NCBI GenBank assembly: GCA_048772705.1
Contig: JBLWGC010000230.1
Span: 930,001 to 994,000 of the forward strand
Origin: Leidyana gryllorum EB-2025a
Taxonomy: Eukaryota; Apicomplexa
Reading direction: 5' to 3'
DNA length: 64,000 nucleotides
Shown: positions 18,442 through 30,115 of the stretch, in pieces
Layout: each line of letters begins with the position of its first letter
Numbering within the stretch: the first letter of the stretch is position 1
Position numbers and translations under genes: made by a program
Notes under the pieces: generated by a model
The model's database searches: none
What the model was told of the DNA's origin: nothing
The model's input: only the letters and a program-made list of their open reading frames with translations

Positions 18442-20538
18442 ATGAGCTCAACGACGGTTGTGAGGGGCGTCGACACCCTGCCATGGGTAGGCTTCCAGCC
18501 TTGATTGCGTGTGTGTGTGTTCAAGGTGGAGTTGATGTAGGTGGAGAAGTACCGTCCGTCTTCTATGGACGGCATTCTTGGCCATGAAGAGGCCGTCAAG
18601 ACGAGTGGGTCTCAGTGTTACGTGTCGGATCGGATGGATTTTGATGATCAGTACGCAGCTTTATCAAAAAGGGAGAGCTGCCCCATATACTCTTGCACGG
18701 CCCGCCTGGTGAGGATCGTGTGCGTAGTTTGACAGACCCTTTCGACTCCACATGTGGGTGCTGCGCTTGCTTGCTCCCTCACGCCCACACTCCAACTATG
18801 AACTATTGAATGCTGGTATATATTGGACTGCTGGTTGTAGGGACGGGGAAGACAAGTTTGGTTCAAGCCTTGGCTCGGGTAGGAGGGGGAACAATACTGC
18901 TTCTTCCCACTCGTATAGGCACTGTATGGGTGTAACCGCAAACATATGGTATTGGAGCTCAACGCCTCTGACGCAAGAGGCATTGACGTTGTGCGCACAC
19001 AAATCCGAACGTTCGCCGAATCGCGACCACCCCTCTTCCTCAAGACTACCCCACCCAAAAGCACAGACCGAGTACATACTAAGGAGAACCATTCTCCCCC
19101 GAATACTGCCGTTCCTGCGCAGATCTCTCCCACCCCCTCCGAGGCTGCCAAACCGCCCGCCAAACCACCGGTGGAGTAAGTAGCCGGCCAAGGGGACCGG
19201 TTGCATATGTATCGATCGCTTCTGTCTGCAGTCTTCGAAGTTTCTTCACCAAGAAGCCGACAACTTCTTCGGCGAGTCAAACCAATGTGGTCACTCCGGC
19301 TCCATCGCCCACCGGACCGGCGTCAACAGGGGCGCCAGCAAACCTAACTCGGCCCGCTAGCCAGCCTGACCCACACAGAGCCGCTGCTGAGACTATATCC
19401 ATACCCGGTACGTCGCCTCGCGGTGCTCCTGTCACGTCAATTGCTCCAGATGATTTGGATATTGGCCTCGAGGGGGTCAGTGAGCACATCCGCAAGCTGA
19501 AGCTCGTGGTGTTGGACGAAGTTGACCAGATGACCGCCGCAGCACAGACAGCTCTGAGACGAAGTGAGTCAAACAAAGCCTCCCTCACTCATTCGTATTC
19601 AGTTATGGAACTGTACGCGGGTAATGTCCGATTCTTTCTAATGTGCAATGACGTGGGAAGAATCAATCCGCCCATCCAGTCTCGTTGTACAAAGTGAGAT
19701 CACCACAAACGAGCCCGCCCCCGTTGCGAGCGACCACACGCTGCAGATTCCGCTTCTCCCCGCTGCCCCGAGCAGCGATCGAGGCCAAGTTGAATCAGGT
19801 TATTGAAAGTGAAGGGTGAGTGTGACGAGATCTGCCGTCATTGATTCTTCATGGACACACTTTAGACTACGGATCGATCATTGTGCTCGGGAGTTGATAT
19901 TGAAATTAGGTGAGACCTGCGGTGGTTTTGTGTTCGGTATGTTCTGCTGCTCGGACTCGCAGCCCGTGGAGATTTCAGGAAGCTGTTGAACACGCTGCAG
20001 GCCACGGCAATGGGGTTCAGCGGGCAAATGATCAACGAAACGATGGTGCTCAAGACCGCTGGGCTGCCGTCTCGCCAGGATGTGGTGGGGCTGATGGAGA
20101 CATTGAGTTCGAAACCCTTTCATATTGCTGTCGACGGTGAGATCGCGCCGATACCCATCGACCTCATCTTCACTATTTATGTGTCAGAATTGAACAGATT
20201 CTTACGGTCGAATGGGTACTCACTGGAAGACGTACTGCAGGGGATTTATGAAATGGCGGTGGAAATCGAATGGCCCAATCTGACAGCACTGACTCTCTTT
20301 CCTCGCTTAGGCGACATTGAGTAAGTCATCGTTCGGGGGCGGGCTGCTAAAGGACGGACGTTTTAGATTGAATCTGACCGCGGGAGCCGACCAGGGCATC
20401 CAGGTGGCTGCCCTGGTGGCTGCGTTTGCGGAAGTCAAAGTTCTTTTAGGGAGGACTTCTGTAGGCATGAAGCTCCCTGAAATGTTGCAACGCGCACTGA
20501 CTAAAGCACAGGACGATGCGATGATCGACGTTATGTGA
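18442..20538 (+). CDS. RFC5: Replication factor C small subunit, RFC5 type, with inserted linker
   Basis: AAA+ clamp-loader subunit that loads PCNA. Twelve exons: 18442-18486, 18541-18604, 18652-18708, 18841-18878, 18919-19175, 19232-19563, 19603-19693, 19747-19815, 19866-19909, 19963-20136, 20188-20320 and 20367-20538; phases all agree; 491 aa. Motifs: LPWVEKYRP at the N-terminus, HGPPGTGKTS (Walker A), ELNASDARGIDVVR, VVLDEVDQMT (Walker B), FFLMCND, IQSRCTKFRF (SRC motif) and a C-terminal collar ending near IQVAALVAAFAEV. A Pro/Ser/Thr-rich insertion of roughly 120 residues separates the first AAA+ strands from Walker B, where relatives have about 15. One 51-nt intron (20137-20187) is in frame; removing it restores family spacing. 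RFC5 rather than RFC2 or 4 is inferred from the C-terminal half. Confidence 0.92.
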
Positions 20539-20605
20539 TACCCAATTTGGGTGTAAACTTTTCGTGATTTGTGTACCAGGATGCGTGACGCTATGAAGAA
20601 CATAG

Positions 20606-21270
20606 ATGCAAAGAAAGTCCTGGAATTCGGACAACAATGGGGGGCAGAGTTGCGTCATCTCCAGAACCTCCTGGAAGGTCCCACTCCCCTTCGTACTGCC
20701 TCTGGACTCGGTAGGCGGACACTGCACTACTCGCTCTGTCCCATACATCAGATCAGTGGGGTTCGCGCTGGCTGCCGGGACTCTCTTCTCTCTTAGACAC
20801 ATCATCGGCCACATGACCGACCCTCCAGTTCTGGTCCTCAAGGCATACACCATGTAAGTGCGACCCTCTTAATGACTCTGCGGCTGCTTGCCAATGACTT
20901 CGGCTACCCCCATTGCCCCCTCTCCCCTTTCAATCGATCGCTGAGTTGCAGTTTATTCGGAATGGTGATCTTCGCTAATGAATTGAAGAGCGGTGCCTCG
21001 GAACGGTTGGAGTCTGTGAGGCAATTCACCTTCAAGTACTTCCCCTTCTTGTCAGTTATGGCTGGCAAAGGTTTGTTTATGGTATTCGTGGGATCGATCG
21101 GCCTCGCCTTCCACCATGAAATTGAGGTTACGATCCCCGCTATCTGTGTTGCAGCTGTGGGATTGGCTTATCTATTCACCCACATCGCCAAGCGAGATGA
21201 AGTTGGACCCGCTATCGAGCGGTCTATGAATCTTCACGCAGCCAGCTGCTATGAGCCCCTACGTCCCTGA
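20606..21270 (+). CDS. COPI-associated (TVP15-like) four-helix membrane protein
   Basis: Exons 20606-20853 and 20952-21270 joined by a 98-nt intron; 188 aa. The start Met at 20606 gives the frame of the membrane segments; another Met at 20581 is in a different frame. Hydrophobic segments: IRSVGFALAAGTLFSL, ILFGMVIFANEL, a conserved stretch FKYFPFLSVMAGKGLFMVFVG and AICVAAVGLAYLFTHI. The 'xLSxMAGKGxFxxFxG' core resembles COPI-associated proteins such as yeast Tvp15, which cycle in the Golgi. Function is inferred from that resemblance only. It is convergent with the PDI-like gene, stops 27 bp apart. Confidence 0.65.
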
Positions 21271-21297
21271 GTGACTCCACTTTTTTGTTCCCACCAA

Positions 21298-23224
21298 TCA
21301 CTTTCTCTGCCGAACAGTCTGCTGCTGAGTGGACTTGCTGCCATCGTCTATGATTTCCGTCGACTCGTCATCGTCTTCTGCCTTTGTGGTGTCATCTGCA
21401 GTAGCAGCAGCTCCCGCTGCCCTTTCTTCTGCGCGCTGACGTAGAATGCTTTCCGCCGCTCGGATGGCTTCCTCTTCGTCAGAAGGAATGAAGCGGTTGA
21501 TGGCCCAGAGACCCCCCACGATCACAGCCACAGCTCCCTATTGAACACGTTTGCGATGCAAAGGCCACAGATCTGTCGTCACTTACCCCCATAATAGCCT
21601 TTTGGTGCCAGGGAGAGTTCCTCCATGCGCGCCGAACAATCTGACCAAACATTACAAACTCCTCCTTCGTCCTGTGCCACCACCCCTTGTCGGCACGATA
21701 GAACGGCTCGACTTCCCCTCTCCTAACTTTGTGGATCCACTCAAACAACTCCTCTTTGACTCCATCAAAAAGGAAGAATTCTTGTTTCGCCAGCGGACCC
21801 ATCCAGACACCCACCCAAGGCAGCATCTGGTCCCCAGCACCAACTTGCTCGAAGATTTTGGCCAGCGGAGCAGCGACCTTTGTCTCCAAAAAGATCGCAC
21901 TCTCACGCAGACTGCAGGGACGCGGGGAAATCAGATTGTCGCAACCTACAACACTCACTCGTCATCGCGAATCTTCTCGTACTCCTCCATCCACTCGGGG
22001 TAATCGCTCACGTGTGTGCGGCTTCCGACCATCAGCACAGTCATCTTTGGAGTCTCCCGTCGGGCTTGGAAAAAGTTCTCCCAAGTCGCCTCGGTCAAGA
22101 TCATCGGATGTGCGTACTTCCTGGCCGCTTTGCGCAAAGCCCCTTCGTAGTCCGGTAATTCCACGTTCACACAATGTCGCACCCGTAGCCGGATGTTGTC
22201 CAGGAAGCAAACCCGCTTGGACTCGGGATAGAAACGTTCTATAAGTTCCTGAACAAATTGAAACCATAGAGTTACAAAGACTTGTCACCACCTCACTCAC
22301 CCCCTCCGGGACCCGTAGAACTACGTGTCGTTCATTGATATTGGGTATTAACTTCTCGAGCTGGGGCAAAGATGACGGCTCAAATTGTACCCACAACATC
22401 ACTCTCTCACCTTCTCGATCGAACTCTCGTCTCCCAGGATTGCATTGTGAATGAGATTAGCTTTGCAAAGGCTCATGTGATATGATTTTGACCCTGCTAA
22501 GCCACCGTCCTGCCGGCACACTTGCTGCACATTCTTCTGCCACGTGTCGAAACGGCTATCATCCATTGGTATAGGGGTCTTTGGTCTGCCCTCAAATCAC
22601 TCATCGAAACATTTGACCCAACCGCTCGACTCACCTTAATTCTTGGGCCACAAAGGACAAAATGGCCTCCGACGATCGGGGACCCGCTGGAAACTCCGCG
22701 AGTAAATCCCCGTTTCCATTCAACCTATCACCCACAAAAGTCGATCATTGTATCACTCACACCCACCATAGGATTGTTGGGTAACTGTACACGCCGTAGT
22801 TCGCACACCGTTTCTTCGCCACTGTGCAGTCAACTCGCCCAAATCTCACAAGAGACTTTTGCTGCCACTGCTGGAAGTAGTGTGACGCATCCAACATGTT
22901 TGGAATCATCCGCTTGCAGTGACCACACCACGGTGCGTAGCTGCCATACCATCTCATCACAATCTACTCTCAGACAACTCACAATGTCACCAACAGATAC
23001 TTCTCCACATGATCCAACGCATCCTCTGACTGCGCCGCCCTCTGCAGCATCTCCGGCAAGTCGGATGTGTTCCGACCCCAGGACATGGCGTCTTCCCAGT
23101 CGTCGCTCTTCGTCAGGTCATAAACAAGCGTAGGCTGCGCCAACTCCTCTTCAGGAGCTCCCACAGCCCCTCCCTGTGCGAACAACACCCCGATCACCCC
23201 TATCACAATCGATGTCAACTTCAT
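21298..23224 (-). CDS. Membrane-anchored protein disulfide isomerase-like (TMX-type) protein
   Basis: ER oxidoreductase that forms or rearranges disulfides. Exons 22983-23224, 22767-22940, 22635-22724, 22411-22585, 22301-22360, 21959-22248, 21587-21911 and 21298-21537; 531 aa. A signal peptide (MKLTSIVIGVIGVLFAQ) is followed by a thioredoxin domain. The splice 22940/22983 creates the canonical TFYAPWCGHC with the CGHC active site, then VDCTVAKKRCANYGVYSYPTI with the cis-Pro. Two further thioredoxin-like or helical regions follow, one with RVRHCVNVELPDY and ILTEATWENFFQ. A membrane segment (MGGAVAVIVGGLWAIN) and an acidic cytosolic tail end the protein, so it is a type I protein with no KDEL. 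Start codons of this gene and the + gene at 23247 are 22 bp apart. Confidence 0.85.
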
Positions 23225-23246
23225 AGCTACTGAAAAAAAGGTGAAG

Positions 23247-23950
23247 ATGGCTGAAGAAGAGTTCAATGAATTCGATTTGTTCGCTCGGCTGCGAAAACGG
23301 AAAACGAAACCGTCTTCCACCACCGAAGGGCCCGAGCAATCAGAGGACAAACAAGCCGCACAAGAAGAGGCACCTGCAAAGGCAGCCAAAATAGCAAATG
23401 ACCGCAATGACTCATCGACCTCTGCCAAGTCTGCATTACCTAGCGATACTGCACCCTTGCCCAGCGTCGATGAAGCGTTCAAAGCTGCTAAACCCAGGTT
23501 CAAGGAAGAACATGACAAATGGCTCATAACAGAAAAAGCGAGAACAGAAGAGGCTGAACGGGAACGTCGTGAGATGGAGGAGCGACAGAAAAAGGTGGAA
23601 CCTCCAAGTTCAGTCTTCGCCTTGCCTGAGATCACCTGGCATGTGCCCATGACTTCCTTTGACGTAAGTAAAACATGTGAGTCATCATTGGTGTCATTCG
23701 ATGATCGCAGTACTTGAAGGAAGAGCAGGAGAAGGCGGAAAGGAGGTTGGAGCACGAAGTTCGCAGTCAAACACTGAGCCAGCTGCGAGTAGCCCTATCT
23801 TCAGAAGGTCATCGAACATCAGAAGACCGCACTGTGAAGAAGTCCTCAATCAAAGATCGAGAGAAAGCTAAGAGGTTGAAAGGAGGGCAAAGTAGTCATG
23901 CAACCTGGAAGTCTGAGGGAGAGATGCGCCTGCGACAAGACTTCGACTAA
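23247..23950 (+). CDS. Charged coiled-coil protein of unknown function
   Basis: Exons 23247-23663 and 23711-23950, 47-nt intron, 218 aa. Starts MAEEEFNEFDLFARLRKRK, then an acidic/Ala-rich disordered part and a long charged helix (EKARTEEAERERREMEERQ). The tail is basic and ends with a distinctive QSSHATWKSEGEMRLRQDFD. No family recognised; the composition suggests a nuclear protein, perhaps an RNA-processing accessory factor, which is a guess. Divergent from the PDI-like gene and convergent with the gene ending at 23979. Confidence 0.7.
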
Positions 23951-23978
23951 TTCGGTACCCGAGCTCTGCTCAAAATCT

Positions 23979-24605
23979 CTAGCTCGCCTCATCAATCTTT
24001 GGGAGCCTCGAAACGGTCGGCTCAACTGGGTCGTTCACAGGAACCCAAGTTGAGTTGCCGAACATCAAGGATCCGCGCCTCACACGCCGACGTGGAGCCG
24101 CCTCTGGCAAACTGGTGGCTCGCCGCTTTCGGATCCCAACCACAGAATACTGATCTTCCTCCAGTTGTGGCAGCTGATGTAAATGCCGAGATCGGCAATG
24201 TCTACGTGAAGTAGCGTAAGTCACGCTGCAGCTCCCGCCAGTCTGGCTTGAGTCTCCGGCCATCGTGGCAGGAGGTTTGTGCGCGGGTGGAGTTGCAACG
24301 GGGGACGTTGAGCCATTATCTGCCGAAGTATGACTGTCAAAATGCTCTGTGGGTTCGTTGGGGTCAGCTTCGTCCTGCAAAGGAGAGCTTCCTTCCAGGT
24401 CACTGTCATTCAGCCCTTCATCAAGGGCCCATGATGTGGCTGTAGTAGCTACGCTCAATCTGTTGGTTTCATTGGGTGGAACGATTTGAGGTTGTTCGGA
24501 GCCAAAAAGCCAGGCGCGGGCACGTTCTATGGATGCTGGGGAGAGCTCCACGGGCAAATTGTCATATGCGGTCAAGAAAACAGCGGCGGATGCTTGAGGC
24601 TTCAT
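23979..24605 (-). CDS. Hypothetical Pro/Ser-rich protein
   Basis: Open frame of 208 codons from the Met at 24605 (MKPQASAAVFLTAYDN). Acidic and Ser/Pro-rich in the middle, basic near RRRVRRGSLMFG, ending PKIDEAS. A 51-nt stop-free stretch at 24174-24224 has GT-AG ends and a pyrimidine-poor acceptor, and could be a retained in-frame intron. No family features. It lies 60 bp downstream of the LLPH-like gene on the same strand. Confidence 0.55.
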   Translation of the reverse strand: MKPQASAAVFLTAYDNLPVELSPASIERARAWLFGSEQPQIVPPNETNRLSVATTATSWALDEGLNDSDLEGSSPLQDEADPNEPTEHFDSHTSADNGSTSPVATPPAHKPPATMAGDSSQTGGSCSVTYATSRRHCRSRHLHQLPQLEEDQYSVVGIRKRRATSLPEAAPRRRVRRGSLMFGNSTWVPVNDPVEPTVSRLPKIDEAS

Positions 24606-24665
24606 ATAAATGGTGGCCACACACGTGTGCTACTCAGCTGCAGTGCTGCCTGAGAACATTCAGCT

Positions 24666-25042
24666 TCAGTGTGGTGCTAGTGCTGCAGCTACAGCACTGC
24701 CAGCTTCAGCCCGCAGAAGCGAATCGCATCTGAAGTCTACGGGCTTGGTGCGCTTTATCTGAGGAATCACTCCTTCTCCGGGGTACAAGAAACCGTTCTG
24801 CGATAGGCATATGAAGAGGTTTGGGCATGACTGATGTACCTTAGGCAATGGCTTCGAAACCTTCTTTCCTTGACTGATGGCGGCTGTGATGTTGCTCAAT
24901 TCAGCCAAATTGTCTTTGACGACAGTAGCTACATTATCATGTCGAATTAGGAGTTGTAGTGACAAGATAACCTACCCTTGAGGTGCTCTCGCTTGGCTGC
25001 GCGCCAGCGACGCTTGATTTTGGACTTGATGCTCTTACCCAT
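24666..25042 (-). CDS. LLP-homolog-like small basic nucleolar protein
   Basis: Exons 24976-25042, 24840-24928 and 24666-24758; 82 aa. The N-terminus MGKSIKSKIKRRWRAAKREH matches the signature of the LLPH/YBL028C group (MAKSLRSKxKRxxRAxKR), small basic nucleolar proteins linked to ribosome biogenesis. The remaining sequence is helical (VKDNLAELSNITAAI) and ends in an Ala-rich tail. The three short exons are below normal ORF size. Divergent from RBX1, start codons 26 bp apart. Confidence 0.7.
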
Positions 25043-25068
25043 GGCTCAACCTATAAAAATTTACGAAC

Positions 25069-25368
25069 ATGACAGCAACAGCTGGAGGCGAACAAGAGAT
25101 ATTTGAGCTGAAGAAGTGGAATGCAGTTGCTCTGTGGTCATGGGATATAGAGGTGGACAATTGTGCCATCTGCCGAAATCATACAATGGATCTATGTATC
25201 GAGTGCCAAGCTAATCAAGATCCCGCCGCGAACAAGGGTGAATGTACGATTGCTTGGGGAACCTGCAACCATGCTTTCCACCTCCACTGCATTTCAAGAT
25301 GGCTTAAAACACGTCAAGTCTGCCCATTGGACAATACTGATTGGGAATTCCAGCGCTATGGGCGGTAG
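25069..25368 (+). CDS. RBX1: RING-box protein 1 (RBX1/ROC1)
   Basis: RING-H2 subunit of cullin-RING ubiquitin ligases, which recruits the E2 enzyme. Intronless, 99 aa, normal for the family. It shows the cullin-binding strand ([20 protein letters not shown]) and the zinc ligands CAIC, the RBX-specific insertion with CIEC, and [21 protein letters not shown] ending [15 protein letters not shown]. Both three-zinc-site features of RBX1 are complete. The short intergenic region upstream contains CTATAAAAAT (about 25051-25060). Confidence 0.97.
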   Translation: MTATAGGEQEIFELKKWNAVALWSWDIEVDNCAICRNHTMDLCIECQANQDPAANKGECTIAWGTCNHAFHLHCISRWLKTRQVCPLDNTDWEFQRYGR

Positions 25369-25399
25369 TTGCGTGATTTTGCAAACGTGTGTGTAGCCA

Positions 25400-26690
25400 A
25401 TGATTGACGGCTACCAACCGCGGAAGATATCCAAATGGTTACTTCCCGGCTTGTCCGCTTTGACGCTGTTCACTGGAGCTTCTGTGGTCCTTTTCCAAAA
25501 ATGGATGAACCGGACTAGCGTGTCACCCTGCCAAGATTGTCCTCCGCGACACTTTGCTTCCCCGCTGTGGCAGACTTTAGTTATGTTTTCAGGACGTGAG
25601 TTCCTTGTGCTGCTCTGGCAATTGAAGCAACTCCAAAACTGCAGAATCTTTAGCTCTACTAGCGTATATAGTTGATCGAGCTGTGACACGTTCCAGAGGC
25701 AAGCAATCACACATGGAATTTCCGAGTTCTGCGGCCTCAACTATGAAACCCGCGATCCCGATTCTCTTGTGGTCCCTTCCAGCTTCGCTCGATTTGATTG
25801 GGTCCACTCTGTGCAACGTGGCCTTCACCATCACCTTCGTGTCTACAGTCCAGATCCTTCGAAATAGCAACGTGGTGATGTGCGCTTTCCTCCAGATGTG
25901 GTATCTCCGACGGCCACTTCGTTACTATGAATGGCTCGGGATCACAACCATCACAGCCGGCATGGCAGTCACAGGAATTTATGCTGTCATCACTGCCGAT
26001 CCGAGTAGTCACGTTTCCGCCACTCAGAGTTGGTTGGGTGTGGTATTCGCGATTGTCGGGACAGCTTTCGTTTCCTTCCAAATGATTTTTGAAGAGAGCG
26101 TGATGCGGAAGTATTATGCGAGTCCGGTAGCAGGAGTTGGCTGGCAGGGATGCTTTGGATCGCTTTTCACCCTTGTTGCTCTCGTACTGGCTCAGCTCAC
26201 TGGCTTCGAAGCAGTCACTGAGTCCCTGTATCAGATCAGCCAGTCGCGATCCCTGGTGCTGGCGAACCTTTCTTACTTCTTCTGTGTCGGGATATTCAAC
26301 GGAGCAGGCATGACAGTGACCAAATTGAGCGGAGCAGTCCTGAAGAGCATATTGTACGCGGTCCGATCTGCCATCGTATGGTTCGCGGAATTAGGACTTG
26401 GTTGGAACGTGTTCAGCGGGCTGAATCTGGCAGGATTGGTAATCCTCATTTGGGGGTTCATCCAGTACACGAATCTTGACAGCCCACTGCTTCCTGATAC
26501 CATAGAGGAGTGGCTGAAGAAAGAGGCTCTGTGCCAAGGCGCTGTGCGCGACGCCGACAGTATTGATAGAGCGACTCAAACAGGAAGCGTCGAAGAGAAG
26601 AACATGATCATTAGTCGTGTTCCCACCACTCACACGAAGATAACACCACCGACAGTGCCAACAGCGCCCGATCTCGCGCGAAGTCCATGA
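25400..26690 (+). CDS. SLC35F6-like membrane transporter (EamA/drug-metabolite superfamily)
   Basis: Exons 25400-25595 and 25699-26690; 395 aa; about ten hydrophobic helices. Recognisable blocks of the SLC35F6/C2orf18 group: IPILLWSLPASLDLIGSTL, STVQILRNSNVVMCAFLQM, YYEWLGITTITAGMAVTG and a second EamA repeat starting WLGVVFAIVGTAFVSFQMI. The acceptor used (25698) was chosen because it keeps frame; a closer AG does not. The hydrophilic tail is cytosolic. Human SLC35F6 is reported in lysosomes and mitochondria; the substrate here is unknown. Confidence 0.85.
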
Positions 26691-26733
26691 AAAGTCAGGC
26701 ATATTGCCATTGAAGTCCCATCATATACAGCAG

Positions 26734-28081
26734 TCAATCGCTAAGCCAAGGACTCGCAAGGATAAAGCCATCTTGAGTATTTTGGTGATCGATTCGGCGG
26801 TTCGCAGGCTCAGGGAATTTAGCCACTTCTTTACGGCGTCGTTCAACCTCGTCTTTGCACACGGTGGAGACCAGGAGGGGGAAGGCGATGGTGGCGTCAC
26901 AAGAAACTTTGATGTACTGTGCGCCTGCTCTGATCTTTCCCCAACTGACAGCTTCATCTGGCGACGCCCCACTGTCACATCCATCGAATTCTTGAGCTGT
27001 ATTGATGTACACCGCGAAATCAGCACCGTTGCGCATGAGGTTTGCGTTACATACATGGTGCTTGGCGGCTCCTCCTCCAAGTATGATCATACCAGATTTC
27101 TTGCTGGACAGAGCCAGTTTGTTGATCCGCGCAATATCCTGGCAGACATCGACAATCAACCCCTGAAAAGGCGGTGATGACTATGGAAGAAGTAAAGCTC
27201 AATTCATACCGGATTACGTGCTTGGTGGAAGAAGATCATATCACCGATGGATCCGTCGGTGAAAGCTGGGCAGAAGACCGGGATATCATTTTTGGCACAC
27301 CAGTAGTAGACGCTGGATTCATCATTTATGGCTTCTCCCATCTTCTTGATCAGATCACTTGGTGTCCAAATCCGTCCAGTTTCTTTCTGGATTCTGAGTG
27401 CATCGTCAAGAATGGGGGTGAACCAACTCTCGAACTTGACATAATTTTCATTGGGCACGTAGATGTTGCCAATTCTATTCCATCCTTTGGAACGCAGTTC
27501 AGCTCCTTTGATTTTGTGGAAGTCTCCGACGACAAAATCACCAAGGCATTTGACGAAGTCCTCCTCAATTCCACCTGCTGTGCTCACCAGACACTGGAGA
27601 GGCAAGGAGAAGAAAGGATTAGGATAGATGGGATAGGGTGACTTACATCGATGAGTTTGTTTTTCGCCAGGTAGACGAAGCATTCTCTGAGGCCAGATGA
27701 GATCATGTTGGAGGTGTAAGCGAGGAAAATGCGAGCTCGGGTACGTTCTTGTACCTCTGGGTGGCCCCATGAGAATGTATCTTCATCTACGGACTCATTA
27801 TCGTCGGCATCGTCGGAGCTGGGTGGTGCATCGTCATCTTTGAGTCTCCATTTGAGCATGTTTTCGAGGACTTCTGCGGCTCGGCCGAGGTGAGTGGCTT
27901 GGTAGCCAGATGTTTTGAAGCTTCCAACAAGGTCTTTGAGGGTGAGGTCATTTTCGTATGAGCAACCCTTGACCCTGTCCTGATTGTCGGAAATGGGTTG
28001 TGAGTGGACTGCGACCGCATCGTGTGCTGCGGCAAGTTCGGGGGGAATGGTCCCGGTGAGGGTTACGACGGGGTTGGACAT
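26734..28081 (-). CDS. Deoxyhypusine synthase
   Basis: Transfers the butylamine group of spermidine to a lysine of eIF5A using NAD, the first step of hypusination. Exons 27647-28081, 27210-27593 and 26734-27162; 415 aa. Characteristic stretches: [80 protein letters not shown] and the active-site block [11 protein letters not shown] with the catalytic Lys. An acidic insertion ([20 protein letters not shown]) lies in the N-terminal third. The start is 28 bp from the start of the divergent glycosyltransferase-like gene. Confidence 0.97.
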
Positions 28082-28109
28082 TGGGGTGATTATTTTTTTT
28101 TGGGTATAG

Positions 28110-29983
28110 ATGATGGTGGAAGCTGAGCCCGACACTGGTCCATCGACGGATGTAACGTTACCTGAGTCAGAGGAGCAGGAGAAGGCCCGTATATATGACT
28201 CTTTATCAGAGATCGTGGACGAGAATGAGGGTGATAGTGGCGAGGGTGCCGTTGGTGGATCGAGTGTTAAAGATCGTATGTGGTCTTGGATGTGGTGGTG
28301 TCGTGCCCGGAGTACGGGAGATGGGCGAGCTCTGATCTGGATTGGTTTTGTGATATTGGTGATGATAGTGGTAGCCCTGATTGCGATGGTGGCTCACACA
28401 GTCCGTGTGCAAGGTAGGGGTGTTTGAGGGGATGCACAATACGGTCGATAGGGAGGCCAAAGTTGGTTCGGGCGTTGAAGCCGATTGAAGCGGGGACGGC
28501 ATTGTATCCGACGACAATAAATTCGCGTCTGCAAACGCTCCCAGTTGGGCCGCAGACGAGCTGGTACCGTGCCATTACCTTTGTTGATCCAGGTTTGCAC
28601 GTGGATGTGTTGTACGACAGTTTGACGAACTACGGCAACGATACTGAGAAAGCAATCTCGGAAGTACAGGACAAATTGGCGCATCGTTACCAGCTGACGG
28701 CTGCTGAGAGGAAAGTTGACGACGCTCAGATCTTGAAGCAATCGCAAGATTGGTTGGATTCGTCAGCCGATTGGACTAGACATTTGAAGGAGGCGAAGAT
28801 GTTGCCAGACACCGCTAAGGTGTCAGTAGAACCGGAGTTCGGTTATGTTGTGCCAATCAAGACGACTGCCGCTTATAAGACATGGGCGAGTCTGGAAGCG
28901 CTTCGAACGATGCGTGTGTGGCCGTCAGAAGCGGTGTTCAGTGCTGGTTTTGAGTTGAGTTCGACGCGACGGCAGGATTATCGGTCTTTGATGACATTAT
29001 TGCGAATGTTCTTCTTGAATTATCACGCGATTGTGCCGACGGGAGCACATTTGAAATTGATACTGTTTGATCCTGAGGGAGGGCCGTGGAGCAGTCGGTT
29101 ATATGGTGTGCAGAACACGAATGCATCAGTGATGACACTTATCGACAACGATGACTACATGTTTCCGGACGCTGTAGCCATCAAAGCTGAGTTTATGAGG
29201 CGGAATCCTGATGTTGATTATCTGTTGTCTGGATATGTGAGTGTGCACTTTGATGGGATGGAGGGTAAGAGCCGGGACGACCTGCTGAGTGAGCGGTATC
29301 TAAAGACTTTGAAAGAGTTTTATGATACGTGGGACGAGGAGGATTTTATGTCAGAGGAAGCGTTGGAACGGCACATCAAGAAGCGGGCAGATCATTACAG
29401 TGAACTTGTTGGCGAGCAAGCGTTCATTGAGAGTCGGCACGAATTCGAGGCCCGGCGGCGAGCCAATTGGTATCTCGGGAGTATTGTGGGTTTACCAAAT
29501 TTGGGCGTCCAGCACTACCGGCGTCGGGATAAGGCCTACAAAGACATACTGAACGAACTTCGGGAGCGGATCGTTCAGCTTCAGGTGCGAAAGCAGTTAC
29601 CGCCGAACCCGTTGGACGAGTTGATGGCTTCGGGGGACAGTCAAGTGCACCGGAGTTTGCGAGTGCATCGTGAGAAACAAGACGAAGAGTATTTGGACAG
29701 TGAGATAGCTAACCCGGGCCAGGACTGGGATAAGAGGTGTCATAACGGATGGTCTACGGCGCGGAAGGAGGTATACCGTCACCTGCCGCCCCCTATCCAC
29801 CAGTGGCAGGGCGAGGATGCCTGTTACAACTTTATGGTTTACCAATCGGGGTTGAACGGAATGTGTATCGGCGAATGGTCTCCCGGTATGTACACCGGCT
29901 GGTCTGGAGACGCGAGGCCACTGTTTGAGGTGGATCCCTGGTTCCCGGACGAAAAGGAGACGAGCAGGAGACTCTACTGGTAG
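28110..29983 (+). CDS. Type II membrane glycosyltransferase-like protein 1
   Basis: Exons 28110-28413 and 28452-29983, joined by a 38-nt intron; 611 aa. A short acidic cytosolic tail, one membrane segment (ALIWIGFVILVMIVVALIAM) and a large luminal domain suggest a Golgi or ER type II protein. The luminal part contains LIDNDDYMFPDAV, similar to the DxD metal-binding motif of GT-A glycosyltransferases, within a Rossmann-like context (AHLKLILFDPEGG). A conserved C-terminal block has RCHNGWSTARKEVYRHL and EDACYNFMVY. No specific CAZy family is assigned. Its paralogue lies convergently at 30116-32167. Confidence 0.65.
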
Positions 29984-30115
29984 AGGGCGCCGTAGCTTTG
30001 TGTAAAACAAAGGTGTCCCCTAGATGATACCTAGCTAGACAGACAGACTGACCGCCGGCCAACATATATACACAAAGATAGGCCCTATTGGGGTGGGGAC
30101 GGACGGACGGGGGGT

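Noticed and set aside
22953-22982. 30-nt intron in the PDI-like gene
   Set aside because: Using the next AG (intron 22941-22982, 42 nt) restores the canonical TFYAPWCGHC sequence.
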